From positions 26,975,001-27,039,000 of the forward strand of contig NC_091972.1 of assembly GCF_036711975.1 (NCBI RefSeq): a stretch of 64,000 bases of DNA. Reading direction: 5' to 3'. How positions within the stretch are numbered: position 1 is the stretch's first letter; each line of letters starts with the position of its first letter. The position numbers were made by a program, and so were the translations under genes. Positions 52,331 through 63,891 of the stretch are shown one piece after another. The notes beneath the pieces were generated by a model. That model was not told the origin of the DNA. It searched no databases and saw nothing but the letters and a program-made list of their open reading frames with translations. The DNA comes from Onthophagus taurus (taxonomy: Eukaryota; Arthropoda; Insecta; Coleoptera; Scarabaeidae).

Positions 52331-55216
52331 GAGCCCACTTTACCAGGTCGGTCAGTTTCTGAGGGGCGCAGACGACGGACGTTCGGAAGCAACGAGGCGG
52401 AGTTTATTTTCTACTAGGCCCGACCCTTTATAGATAAAAAAAACATCGTGTTTATTTTATTACGATTCTTTTTCTCGTCGATGTTGTTAATGAAGAAATT
52501 AAACGACTTCTTCTAAATATTATTGTTTATTAACAATTTTTCTTAATTACGATTACAATCAATCTTTTTATTGACTTTCCAATTTATTTATTATTTTGAT
52601 TTTTTATTAATAATCGTAGTCGTAGCCCACCTTTTTACTACGTTTGTTTTTTTAAGTATTTTGGTTCACAACAATTTACATTACGCAAATATCAGTTTTT
52701 TAACGCTTTTTTTCGATATGAATAGAATATTAATTTTTTAATAGAGAAATTAGAGAAAGAAGTTGAGAACATCTAAGATTATGGGTTTATAATTCAATTG
52801 AATATAAGGCAAAAATCAATTTCAAATGCAATAAATAATTTTGCGAGGCATAAAACATTTATATCATTTTGAAACGAAAATAACATTTATAACTTCATTT
52901 TATATTAAAATAGATATATTTGCAATACAGGGAATGTGAAAAGTTCGGTACAACATTTATAAATTATATCTTTGTTGTATTATTATGCGTTCGTTTGATA
53001 TACAGGTGTCTCAGAGTAACCGTGTAAGTAATTTTATTTGAAAACACAGGTAGTTACAAAAATTAAAGAAAAAATAGCTGAATAAATGTGGTTCCTTTAT
53101 GAATATTATTACTTTTCATTCGAACTTTTTTAATATTTCTGTTTAAAAAATGGACTGCATGGTCTGCATCACCTTGTATAAGTAAATGAAATAATATGTA
53201 ATACCTAATTAATAATAATATTAAATAATGATTGAAGTATACAAAATATGGCTAATAGTGTAATAAATAAAACAGCCCTGACTAGAAAAATCTTTAGAAA
53301 ATTTTAATTTGCCATCGTTGAATAGATGTAAGCTCTTGAAATTCGCTGGACACTTCACCTCGACGATGGCATTTTCATTTTTTATTGTTTCATTTGGACT
53401 TGCAACTAAGAATCCATACATCCTACGGATGAATAGAGCGCAAGAGTTTGCTGGCAAGTTATATTTACTTTCAAATTTTTTTAATGCAAGCCATTCATAG
53501 TCTTGGCCATGTTTAGTGTTATTATTTCTAGCAAATTTCGAGTACAAGATTGATTTAACTTTATTTAAGCAAGACGTGTCATTTCTCATCCTACATACAT
53601 CACCAAATCTCGATGCAGTTAGGCACAGATACCTTTCTTGGATCCATATCTGATTGGTACTTTAGCTTCTGGTAAGAATTTGTATTTTATTTCTGTTAAT
53701 GCATCCATCTTGCAAGTTTCCAATAAATTCTTCTTTCTTTTATATTCTTCGTGTGAAATGTCCCTCATAAATTATAACCGAATTGCTATCATTACCCTGA
53801 TCGGCTTTCGCTACCTACCTGAATTACTCTGTATACACGAGTATTTTATTTTATTGTATACAATTATTTTATAGCAGTACCACTCCGGATGATGCATCGT
53901 AATTGATGTTGTTCGAGCGTTTAGCGTTTACAGTCTTTATTCAGTCTTTATTTACTTTTCCTGAAGCTGTAACTAAATTAATTCTTCTTTACCTGCGTTC
54001 TTCATAGACTGCTATGCCATGTCACTTGCGGTTTCTTGATATTTTTGGAATGTTTTTGTTAACATAAATAACAAACACATAACAATAATTCTTCAGCCTG
54101 TGTATATCCGGTACCGACAGATAACAGAAACAACAGCAGAGTTTATCTCAATAGACTCTTTGCTTTCTTCAGTGTAAGCTTCTTTTTTATCCCGCACATA
54201 AAACATAAAAGAAATGAGCTGCTAAGCCCTGCTTTTGACTCATTAATAAATTTAATGCGAGTTTTGTTGCAGTTGAATGAATTATTCTCCACCATCAGTA
54301 TTTGGTTCTGCATCATTTGTATTATTTATCTTATGGTATCGCTTCAAATAATGTATCGTTTTAATTTTTACTGTGATGGTTTATTCTTTTTAAATAAGTC
54401 CTTTTTATGTGTGCCACAGTTTATACAATAAAATTAATAAAATTTAACTTACCTTTCGGAATGAATACATTTTTCAATTGAATCTCGGACTATAAAATAT
54501 GAAATTTTAGATTTTATAAAAATTTATATCGTAAATTATTACCGTCTATTACTCCTTTTTCGAGAACATCTTTAAATGCTAAGGGGTAGTTTTTTAGATG
54601 AACATACTTACCCATTGTTTATAAAAACTTTACACAAACTAAATTAAACTAACACTATAGTACACAATAAAATAACAACTATTGACTATAAATTCAAAAA
54701 TTTTGTTAAATTACACAATCATTAGTAGAAAATCACGGAAAATAAAGTTTAAAACGTACTTTTGGAAATGATTATTTTCTCTACCACATTAAAAAGTAAT
54801 AGATAAAACAAGGAGCTTCGATGAAGAGAGTCGATGTAAGCGCCGCTCAGTCGGCAAGAGGCGGGACTAACGCGGTGGTAATACTTCGTGGGAATCTTGA
54901 CGGAAAATATTCATTTTTACGCTACCTTTTTGCAATTTTAGCAAATTACAAACTATTCCTTTATAACTAAAAATTTTGAAAAAATTTATTTGAAAAATAT
55001 TACTATTTTCAAGTATACTATCATGCAAGCTAAAAAAGAACGACCAAATTGTATAATATTGAGGAAAAAAACCCCTTTTTTTGGAAAACTTTAAAAATTT
55101 TCACCATGCGTTATGTAGAATTGTTAGAAGAAGCTATGTACAAAATTTCATCCAAATATTTTCATAAATAATGTATGTTTTTTGTAATTTGCCGAGCTGT
55201 ATGGTAAAGTAGCCTC
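52331..55216 (-). mobile_element. TTAA-target DNA transposon, copy 2
   Basis: GAGCCCACTTTACCAGGTCG ... CATACGGTAAAGTAGCCTC-like ends, flanked by TTAA at 52327-52330 and 55217-55220; 2886 bp. Reverse complement of copy 1 (26191-34525) without the 5.5 kb nested element. It split the pogo transposase between its first and second catalytic Asp. The decayed transposase lies at about 54600-53650 and the YqaJ-like gene at 53221-53589. Confidence 0.92.
53221..53589 (-). pseudogene. YqaJ-like (PD-(D/E)XK) nuclease fragment of the TTAA element
   Basis: Open for 122 codons: NTKHGQDYEWLALKKFESKY, FLVASPNETI and NAIVEVKCP follow the YqaJ/lambda exonuclease pattern H.G...E..A...(F) ... ASPD ... E.K. The usual Asp of ASPDG is Asn here and in the sister copy (SPNET), so catalysis is doubtful. 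Nuclease genes of this type accompany some eukaryotic DNA transposons. Upstream transposase sequence is badly decayed. Confidence 0.65.
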
Positions 55217-55626
55217 TTAATGCCGTCGGAAATACAGTACCACCGGTGTATGTCTTTCCAAGGGCTAAAAACAAACCGGTATTTTTGAAAAGTGCGCCTA
55301 ATGGTAGCCTAGGATTATCCAACAAATCAGGATCCGGTTGGATGACGGCATCTTTATTTTTAGAAGTGGTGAAACACATTCAAAAATTTACAAAATGTTC
55401 CAAAGAAAATCGCATCCTCACATTACTAGATAACCACGAATCGCACACCAGTTTGGAGACAATAGTTTTTTGTAGGGACAATGGTATAATATTTATAACA
55501 TTTCCACCCCATTGTACACATCGTCTCCAACCTCTCGATGTGTGTGTATATGGACCCTTTAAAAGTTACTTGAAATCTGTTTTTAACGATTGGTTTATTT
55601 CCCATCCCGGCAAACGGGTGTCCATT

Positions 55627-58616
55627 ACATTACATTACATTACATAGAATACATATCGGGTAGGCGGACCAACCAACCTTGCACCGCGACCCTAAGGATC
55701 TATTGTACCCCGATAGATATCGTTATCAAATTTCACCGTGCAGTCCAATGCTCTTAACGAACATTAATACCTTGCTCGGCGAAAGGTCATTCAGATCTTT
55801 TGAGGAGATAAACTGCGACCCAAAAATCGAGAATCTGATACGGTTAACGGCAGGGCAGTGGCATAAAACATGCTCAACCGTCTCTGCTTCCTCCGCACAT
55901 AGTCGGCATTCAACATCGTCGGCTATACCCAACAAGTTGAGGTGTGCTTTTAATCGGCAGTGCCCAGTAAAAACACCCATTAGAACTTTTATGCTACTAC
56001 GGGCAAGTCCCAAAATATTCCCGGGTTTGACAGTGGCGATGTTAATAAACACCTTAACATGTCTCATTCCAGGAGAACTGGTCCACAGTAGGCGAAGTCT
56101 CTCTTCAGCCCACAGTCCAATCCTATATTTGGCCATCGCAAATGATACACCAACTGCTGGTTCCGGCCCCACAAACGCTTCAGCGCTGCCATCTCGTGCT
56201 AGCTTATCTGCCGCTTCATTGCCAGCAACCCCAGAGTCACCCGGGACCCAGATCAGAGAGACTCTGTTATCACAACTCAGCGTGTTTAATGTTCTCTTAC
56301 AATCATTAACCAGAGCCGACACCGTTTTCACGGCTTGCAGCGCCTGGAGAGCGGTTTGACTGTCTGAGAAAATTCGTACAGTCATGTTCATCGCCCCTCT
56401 TTCAAGAAAGATTTTTGCACCCATGTCAATAGCAAATACTTCCGCCTGGAATACAGTACGTACCCAGGCTGTAGGCTTGCTTAATTCGAGGTGTCTGGCA
56501 GTATACTCCTGCTCCTACCCCTTCAGGCGTTTTTGATCCATCTGTGTACAAGCAAATGTCTGCCCGAACCAGAGAATTTTCATTTTCGATCCAGGACTGC
56601 CGCTCAGGCAGTACAATCTGGTATCGAGCATTAATCACTGATAGTGATACCGCCAAATCTGACGGCATTGATAGCACAATATCAGTGCTTATAATGTCTT
56701 CCGCAGCCCATTGGTAGGACATGTCGGAACAGTTTTGAGCATATTGTTTAAATCTGTAAATGGTTGTTCTAGCCACTTTCTCTATATGCAAATGCAGAGG
56801 AGATAGGCCAAGCAGAACCTCCATTGCTAGAGTTGGCCTTGTGCCTATCGCACCAGAGATTGCCAATCCAGCTACTCGTTGAATTCGTGAAAGTTTACTG
56901 ATAACTGAAGTCTGTCGGACTTTCCTATACCAGGCTGCTGCTCCGTATGTGATCATAGGTCTAACCACAGTCACATAGAGCCAGTACAGTCTTTCAGGGG
57001 TAAGACCCCGATTCTTTCCACAAAGACTGCGACAAGTCCACAAGCATAGTCTAGCTTTGTGCAAAACTCCCTGCAAATGTCCATTCCATGACAGGGTTTT
57101 GTCTAGGATTACTCCTAGATATTTGACTTCCTTTGAGAAAGGAATTTCTTCACCTTGGATAGTTGGGCGGATTAGTCCATCCAACTTTCGCTAAGCATAC
57201 TGGTGGCGACTCAGTGGACCAGATACCAATGGCACCGTACGGATATACCGTTCCAGAACTTTTTCAAGGGTTTTCAGCAGAAATGACGTTAGGCTGCTGG
57301 GTCGAAAGGCATTAGTAGGGACCGAACGGCCCTCTTTGGGTATGTAAGGTACCCTGTAAGAATGGACCTTAGTCCATTCTGCCGGTACATATTTCCAGGC
57401 GATACTCGCTCTGAAAATCTTTACCAAAATTGGCAACAACAAAGACCTCCCTGCTGTAACAAAGCAGGAAAGATATTGTCTTCTCCAGGCGATTTGAACG
57501 GCTTAAACGGTTGAATTGCCTGGTCCACGGATGTGTAAGTGACGACTTTTCTAGCCACACTCCAATCCGTATTTGAGGGGCGCTTTGCCTTGCAGGAATA
57601 GCCCGCTGTGGCATTATCGGCCCTCATTATCAGGCTTCCTGGGAAGTGAGTCTGCCTGAGAAGCTCCAACGAGGCTCTGCTAGAGTCCGTAAAACTACCG
57701 TCAGGCCGCCTAAGTGAGCCCAGGGGTAGTACCGGATCTCTAGCGAGAATCTTGTGAATTCTTGCACTGCTGGGTGTATCTTTCACTCCCTCACAGAACC
57801 TCCTCCAAGACTCTCTTTTTGCCTTACTTATGTTTTTGGTGTAATTCGTTAGAGCCTGTTTATATTTCTCCCATTCACCTAATGTCTTGGCCCGGTTAAA
57901 AAGTTTTCGGACCTCTTGTCTTTCGGAGCTAAGAGATTCGTTCCACCAGGGTGTGCCCCGATTATTACTTTTCACCTTCAGTGGACTGCTACTGTGATAT
58001 GCAGAGCGAATTGCCACAGAGATCTGCTCCGTGGCTATTTCAACCTGATCACAGTTCCTAACGGTTGCGATAACACTAGTTAGGTTATCTGCAAGGCAAC
58101 TCTTAAACAGATCCCAATTAGTGCTACGGGGATTACGGTACGTACAGTCCGATTTCATCCCTAGATCAATTTTAAATTGAATATGTCTATGATCTGAACA
58201 CGACGGTTCAGAGGATACCCTCCAGGAGGTCATCTTAGAGCTTAATATAATTGAGCTGAACGTAATGTCAAGTACCTCTGCTCTATTTCTGGTAACAAAG
58301 GTTGGTTTGGCGCCTACATTATTAACAGTGAGCCCCTCCCCTAATAGGTAGTCAAAAAGTAACTCACCTCTTTCATTTGTGTTGGTGCTTGCCCACATTG
58401 TGTGGTGGGCATTGGCGCCATTTTCGTCACATCCAACAACAACTTGCAGGTTATTCCTCCGGCTGTAGGCAATTATGTCTCGCACAGCGGCCGAGGGAAG
58501 GTCATTTTCCGTTCCGGGGAAGTATGCCGAGCGGATGACAATTTCTGTCCAGCCCTTCTCACCTCGGATTCTCAGAACCGCAGCCACACAATCGCGGTGG
58601 CTATGCTCTGAGATTT
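55627..58616 (-). mobile_element. Non-LTR retrotransposon (R1/I/LOA group with RNase H), 5'-truncated
   Basis: Flanked by the 11-bp target duplication GGGTGTCCATT (55616-55626 and 58617-58627). A short (ACATT)n repeat at 55627-55646 is its 3' tail on the minus strand. Inserted in the pogo transposase gene, antisense to it. The coding part spans nearly the whole element. Confidence 0.88.
55726..58614 (-). pseudogene. EN-RT-RNase H polyprotein lacking the RT catalytic core
   Basis: APE-type endonuclease end: VVVGCDENGANAHHT (about 58440), EVLDITFSS, SCSDHRHIQF (about 58200). RT start: FKPFKSPGEDNIFPALLQ (57500), [19 protein letters not shown]. After HQYA (57191) the sequence jumps to [16 protein letters not shown] (about 57120), so the palm with the YxDD motif is deleted. 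RNase H: ICLYTDGSKT (56540), FSDSQTALQALQ, VPGDSGVAGNEAADKLA; C-terminal CRLCAEEAETVEHVLCHC. Same family type as 4724-6924. Small frame changes near 57430 and 56426. Confidence 0.88.
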
Positions 58617-59361
58617 GGGTGTCCATTTACGAAATCGCAGAATTAACCGGTCAAGCCTATTATAAAGCATTTACTTTGGATAATATTTGCTCTGGATTTA
58701 GAAAATGTGGCATAGTGCCATATAACAGAAATATTTTTTCGAGAGATGATTTTGCGGCTGCATATGTTACTGACAACGCATCCTTAACAGTTTAAGAAGT
58801 TCGTGCAAATACATCCCATCAAGAAATGGAAAGAAACATTACGATAACAGCCAGCACTTCAGCTCGGAGTGGATTTGTATATCCAACTGTAGTGGACAAG
58901 GATTTGGTAGAGTTCCATCAAATCGAGATGAAACTCCCAAAACCGAAGCAAATTAATACCACTACAAGTCAATCAGGTTCTATAAAAAAATTTCCAATAG
59001 ATTTAAGTTCCTTTAATATATTTTGAAACGATATGTTTAATATTCTGTCGATATTTTGTTATATTTGGAAACAATAAAAATTGCACTTTCACTTGTAAGG
59101 GAGTTTTACCAAGGAAGTTTACTTGTGTGTCCAGGGATTTCCCATTTTGCCCCACAGTGGGGGCACATTGAGACATTTGTATGAAGTTTTTGAAAAATAA
59201 ACAATTAAATTTGTATGAGCGAATTACCTTTTATAGACGTTGCATCGCAAAGCCAAAGCCCTAATTCATGTGTTGTTTAAAAATAATGTTATTTCATTCA
59301 AAAATAAAGACTTCATATTGGAAAATGTTTCAAACGTCCCAATGTACCCCCCTCTCCCCTA

Positions 59362-59570
59362 CAGAAAATGTTGTACCAGACACACTATCTAGGATTGTGC
59401 AAACTGTTGATTGTGTTGGTGCTTCAGTTGTTCTTGATACTAATAGTGATAAGTGGTATTGTAAACTTCGCAAATTGATGGAAGAATATCCAGCTAAGTA
59501 CCCGCAATATCGTATCGTGGATGGCCAACTTTATAAACATGTTGATTTGCATTTAGTTGGTTGGAATCTT
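59362..59570 (+). pseudogene. Gypsy element, second half (start of integrase region)
   Basis: Reads ENVVPDTLSRIVQTVD and KYPQYRIVDGQLYKHVD, the standard gypsy sequence after the RNase H (HRKG.ENVVPD.LSR). It joins in frame to 51017 once the pogo element and one TA are removed. The integrase HHCC zone and core are missing. Confidence 0.85.
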
Positions 59571-60413
59571 TCTTTGTTCAATGGTATTATAGTCTTACAT
59601 ATTTTCTTAAATTAAAAAATGGTTTTAACTTGTTCATTCTGAGCAAGATTCACTGCATATAAGGGAATTGTATATTTCGTTGTTAGTAAATCTCATTGAT
59701 TAAGATAAATTGACTATTTTTGGAAGATATTCTTTATTTAAATAACTATTGAAACATAAGTCACACAGTCTTTTCAACATATAAGTTTTACATTTACACA
59801 TTATCATATGTGGAAAGATGTGGTACAATTTTCAAAGCCTTATACATTTACATATTCCTATTTGTTCCTTACCACAATAAAAAAAAAATAGTCACCATTG
59901 TGAAAAAAGAACAATTTGTTTATTTATCAATTCTACCTTTCAAAAATTTAAAGTACCACAATCATTTTAAGTGTCTTATCACTGAAAATCTAATCCTTCC
60001 ATAAGAATTGATTATAATGGACTACAAAATTTCATCTTGTAACTTAAAAAAATAAATCGAACTTCCCATAAAACAACTAATAAAAATATCAGAAAAAAAT
60101 GAAAGGAAAACACGAATGAGTAAATTATAAGATAAATCATTCAGACAAAAAAATCATATATATCACGAATATAAATATAAAAATAGTATGTTTAACCAAT
60201 GAATTAACCAAAAAATGGAGATGTACGTTGTTTTTGTGTTATAAGGCACTGGCCTTAATAAGAAAAGGCCTTGTACTGCTTGCGGTGTTATAAATAAAAA
60301 TATAACACTAGAAACTAATTTTTTTGGCACAATCCGCGAGCAACACTTTGTCCTCTTTTTATGACATTCCATTATTGTTGATTTTGTTTGAAATGTGGTA
60401 AGACAAATTGGTG
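59571..60413. other. Probable 3' untranslated region / intergenic sequence
   Basis: AT-rich, no coding support. The part nearest 60413 would be the 3' untranslated region of the minus-strand exon at 60414-60565. Confidence 0.45.
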
Positions 60414-60565
60414 TTAATAATTCGGGTTGTACGGTGCTTGTTTAGCGTAGCTTTCTTGCATTGCAGGTTGTTGAGTCGGCTGCCCCATAGCTTCGTGATA
60501 TGAAGGTGGCGGTGCTACAACCGGGTGATTTTGTTGTGGTGGATATGGTTGAGGCATTACAGGTC
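60414..60565 (-). CDS. Last exon of an unidentified host gene with a PPxY motif
   Basis: Minus strand: after an attgcag acceptor, two bases complete a codon, then PVMPQPYPPQQNHPVVAPPP, SYHEAMGQPTQQPAMQESYA and KQAPYNPNY end at TAA (60414-60416). Proline/glutamine-rich cytosolic tail with PPPSY, a WW-domain ligand as used by Nedd4-type ligases. The composition is unlike the transposon genes here, so a host gene is likely. Upstream exons were not identified with confidence. The product is not recognised; tails of this kind occur in small membrane proteins. Confidence 0.6.
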
Positions 60566-61380
60566 CTGCAATTATTTCATTGAAAAATAATTAAGTAACA
60601 ACCGCTTTAAAAATAAGGATTAAAAATAAAAACTATATCTATTGTTATTTATTGTAACAAGGAAAATTTTTTTTGGACAACCGGATTTTGAGCCCAATAC
60701 ATAACACTCAAGAGTGAATAATAATAAATATGGGAAAACTGTCAGAAAAAAAATCAATTAAACGTTCATTTTTATTCAATTAAGATTACAACCGGTTGTC
60801 TAAAAAATGTGTATAAGTTGACCGCGTTTTTTCGTGGACGATCCCGATAAATAGTGTTCGGTTATAGTCTCTCGATCGCCAACAATAAAACTTTGCGGTT
60901 TTCGTACACAAATAACTAATTTTGTTTTAGTTATTATAATTACATATCAAACAGATAATTTTTTATTCCATGCATACATGCAACTTGCATCACTGAGATT
61001 AGTGAGTTATTAATAACATGAGAAACGGAAGTAATAATATGAGAAATAAAATAGTATATTAAAAAACAAGTTTCGTAAGACACGCTTGAAATGCACGAAT
61101 TCAAGTTGAAAAACGAGTGGCGAAGCCACGAGTTTTTTAATGAATGAGTGCTTTAAGTCTTATGAAACGTGTTTTTTATGCTATTTTTTGTAATTCGCCT
61201 TTTTATCCTTTTTTTTTTAACAAAAATAAAATAAATTTTGACAATGTAGGGAAATAGGTATGTAGCAGTTGGTAACAACGTAACACTTGAAAATAGAAAT
61301 TTGAATGACAAATAGAAACTGTCAAAACGCAAAACGTATTCACCTGATAAAAATGTTTCATGTACACCTCCCAAAATAAG
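60566..61380. other. Intronic/intergenic sequence
   Basis: Contains a GTGGCGAAGCCACGAG palindromic block at about 61118. A TTTTTGTAATTCGC block (about 61187) pairs with GCGAATTACAAAAATT (about 61619), suggesting a small inverted-repeat element spanning about 61183-61635. Confidence 0.4.
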
Positions 61381-61526
61381 AGAAATTGCTCAATGTTCAA
61401 TGTCCTCATCATTGTGGACCTTGTATTCGATGTTAAGAACGCGTTTAAACATCCATAGACAAACACTGTCACATTGACAACTAGAAAAATTAATGACCCA
61501 ATGTCACCAACTTGAACTGATTCCAT
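61380..61526 (-). other. Short open frame with a hydrophobic stretch, unresolved
   Basis: Minus strand from ATG 61526: VQVGDIGSLIFLVVNVTVFV has a membrane-like segment, followed by LNIEQFLLFWE. It lies upstream of the PPxY exon on the same strand and could be an exon of that gene, but it also lies inside a possible inverted-repeat element (61183-61635). No family recognised. Confidence 0.25.
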
Positions 61527-61984
61527 AAAATGTCACTAAAATCTCATTACAGCATCGGATGCTGTAAAGAGTGTCATTACAGCACCCGTTTGAGTACTGT
61601 AATAGCTTTCATTACCGTCGCGAATTACAAAAATTATATTAAAATATTGAACGATTAAAATGATTTCATTACTTTAAATTTTAAAAAAGATAAACAATAG
61701 TAATAGTTTAAATAGAAAATTATTAATCCATGAGTTAACTAATGAATTATAATAATTCATGTATTTTAACAATTATTGCTCATAACTAAATAAACAATTT
61801 TTGAAGTATTTTTTGTCCAGTAGATTAATAGAAAATAATTTATCGTATCAAGGTCTCTAGAACGAACATAAAGTACTCAACTCTACAGAGTCTCCATATG
61901 ACTGGAAACAACAAATCCATGTGGACAAGTATGTGACATTACACACAGATTTGTACTGGATGGTATATATCTTGGTTTTTATTT

Positions 61985-62100
61985 TATTCAGAAGACTACT
62001 GCGCGAATTATGGAACATATTCAACAAAACTATATTAATCACTTCATATTCACTTCCTGAAGGTTATGATTAATCGCTAAAGACTTGTTTAGAATTTAAA
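61985..62100 (+). repeat. Remnant of the 2230-type mariner terminus
   Basis: GCGCGAATTATGGAACATAT, TTCATATTCACTTCCTGA and GGTTATGATTAATCGC follow the order of the 2230 left end, with internal deletions. No transposase. Confidence 0.6.
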
Positions 62101-62430
62101 ACAAAATTTTTTTCAACAATAGAAAATATCAATTATTTCCTTAATCCCTACACAACGTGTGTATAAATTTGCACAAACGTATATTCATTATCTCTTGATA
62201 GAAACAGCTGTACGCCTTGTGACAAACTTTGGTATGTCACTTCAAGGAAGTGACGAAGAAGCGGTAACTTCCTTGAAGTGACCTTACAAGTTTTCCTTGT
62301 AAAGACATGGTCGTATTAAAATAAGAGGCATATATGCTTTGGTACATAAATAACTATTAATTACTGCACGTTTTACATTATAATATTATCATAGATAAGT
62401 TAATATTTTTATCTGTATTTAAACGTAAGT
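62101..62430. other. Sequence with a 16-bp hairpin
   Basis: GTCACTTCAAGGAAGT (about 62236) and ACTTCCTTGAAGTGAC (about 62266) form a perfect stem over a loop of about 14 bases. Otherwise AT-rich with nothing recognised. Confidence 0.5.
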
Positions 62431-62432
62431 AC

Positions 62433-63889
62433 AGTACCGCTCAAAAGTATATGATAATTTGGTTTTTCCCACATAACTTTTTTGAAACTTTATGAAAGCA
62501 GACCATTTTTTCACCATAGTTTTTGCAATGTATTTCACATGACATAGACTTGTGTAGAAGAATCTGTTTCAACTTTGAGTTATCAAAAAATTATTTTTCA
62601 TAACTCAAGAAATATCAACATAATAATCGTGAACGGCAATCAGCCATGTAGAGCAACCTAGTACTTGGTTAGGTAACCCATCCTGTTGATCACAGCCTGA
62701 CATCTGGGCATGAAACCAATCAATGCATCGATAGTGGACTGGTCGATCTTCACCAACTTCGCCTGCAGCTGTTGGAGCTTTTCGTCAGCGGAAGTGGTCC
62801 GAATGCCCATCAACTTGTGTCAAAGAGTGTCTCACAGTGGTTTGAAGATGTTGAGGTCCGGGCTCTGGCTGCACCAGTCCATTACCGCCACTCAACGTTG
62901 CGTGATCCAGTTGGACATTCCTGGATGTGTGTCTGGGATCATTGTCTTGCTGAAACAGTCAACACCGACCCATGTTTTGCGTGGCCAGGGAAGCATGTCA
63001 TCTTGCAGGCAGTCCCTGAACTTCTGGTGGGCCATGGTGTCCGTAATGCGAACCAGAGGGCCGGTGATAGCAGCGTTGAAGCACCCCTACACCATGACGG
63101 AACCACCGACATGCTTCATCATGAGAAGCAGGTGCTTGGGATCAAAGCGGGTGCCCGAAGGATGGCGTATGCACGATATACCATCAGTTCCGAATAGCAG
63201 GAACTTGCTCTCGTCGTTCCACAGAGACCTTCTCCTACTGCTGCCGGGTGCAGTTGAGGGGCGTGTTCGCCTACTGCACGCGCGCCTTCCTGTTTTTAGG
63301 TGAAACGAGTGGTTTTTTTACCGGACGTCGACCAATGAGTCCTGCATCCTTCAGCCTCCTCTTGACTCTGTCGATGTAGACGGTTGGCGCTGCGCAGAAC
63401 ACCACAATTCTCCCGCAATGTCCATCGTCGTGAGCCGTGTGTTCGCTTTGCACAGCATCGAGCCGTTCCTGTCCTCCAGCCGGGTGGTGATTTGAGGTGT
63501 ATCATTTTAGTTTCTTCGTCACGAAGCGACCAAGTGTCCTCCACGTCTTGAATACCGATGATATTTGCGTGATGAGCTGCATCTGTGTGCATCCTTGTCG
63601 AGCACCTATCTGATGGCCTTCTGCGTCGATTCCAACAAATCTCGAAGTCCTTCTTTTTACTCATTCTTAAGAATAATGTTTCATAACTTCCAGAAAATAT
63701 CACGTGAAAATAACGTTAAACAAAAAATTAAAATAAAGGTTATTTCTAGGCCTGATATCGATTTTCAAAAGAAATTTGTCACGCCTCTATACTTTGGCAT
63801 ATATTGTATCCTCTGGAATATAATAAATTGTATTATTAGAAAAGTTATGTAGGAAAAACCAAATTATCATATAATGCTGAGCGGTACTG
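62433..63889 (-). mobile_element. Tc1-type transposon
   Basis: Ends CAGTACCGCTCAAAAGTATA and, complemented, CAGTACCGCTCAGCATTATA, with TA at 62431-62432 and 63890-63891. Inverted repeats of about 40 bp (…GATAATTTGGTTTTTCC). 1457 bp, a normal Tc1 size, with the transposase on the minus strand. Confidence 0.9.
62640..63665 (-). pseudogene. Tc1 transposase, decayed
   Basis: Minus strand starts MSKKKDF (about 63660). Readable Tc1 blocks: WNDESKFLLFGTDGI (first Asp), RFDPKHLLLMMKHVGGSVMV, GCFNAAITGPLVRI, QDNDPRHTS-like second Asp in another frame, then SQSPDLN (third catalytic region) and QAKLVKIDQSTIDALIGFMP with RCQAVI near the C-terminus. At least three frameshifts and several stops. Confidence 0.82.
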
Positions 63890-63891
63890 TA

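Larger units (their letters stand above)
51504..59026 (+). pseudogene. Pogo transposase, split by two transposons
   Basis: A psq-type helix-turn-helix (DGRLSIRNAAATHNIKKSTL) at the N-terminus is followed by a CENP-B-like HTH region (RKYPTSWDKNKRAGLDWMKS) and the DDE_1 core: first Asp in VYNLDETGVTT (about 52200), second in LTLLDNHESHTS (about 55426), third in HRLQPLDVCVYGPFK (about 55535). After the second insert CSGFRKCGIVPYNRNIFS and a C-terminal tail end at 59026. Removing both inserts and one copy of each target duplication (TTAA; GGGTGTCCATT) leaves one frame, with a single in-frame TAA near 58793. So it was nearly intact when hit. Confidence 0.9.
51020..59359 (+). mobile_element. Pogo-family transposon with two nested insertions
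   Basis: Ends GGGGAAAGGGGGGTACATTG and, complemented, GGGGAGAGGGGGGTACATTG, with TA at 51018-51019 and 59360-59361. The host gypsy reading (HRKG/TENVVPD) is restored by removing the element and one TA. Sub-terminal copies of the GGGGCACATTGAGAC / GGGACACAATGGGACA type occur at both ends. Transposase exons lie at 51504-52330, 55221-55626 and 58628-59026. Net length without the inserts is about 2.4 kb, as expected for pogo/Tigger elements. Confidence 0.92.

Noticed and set aside
55679..56359. 226-codon plus-strand open frame
   Set aside because: Antisense to the RNase H/C-terminal region of the minus-strand non-LTR element; no domain of its own.
62710..63303. Long plus-strand open frames within the Tc1 element
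   Set aside because: They are antisense to readable Tc1 transposase motifs (WNDESKF, KHVGGSVMV).
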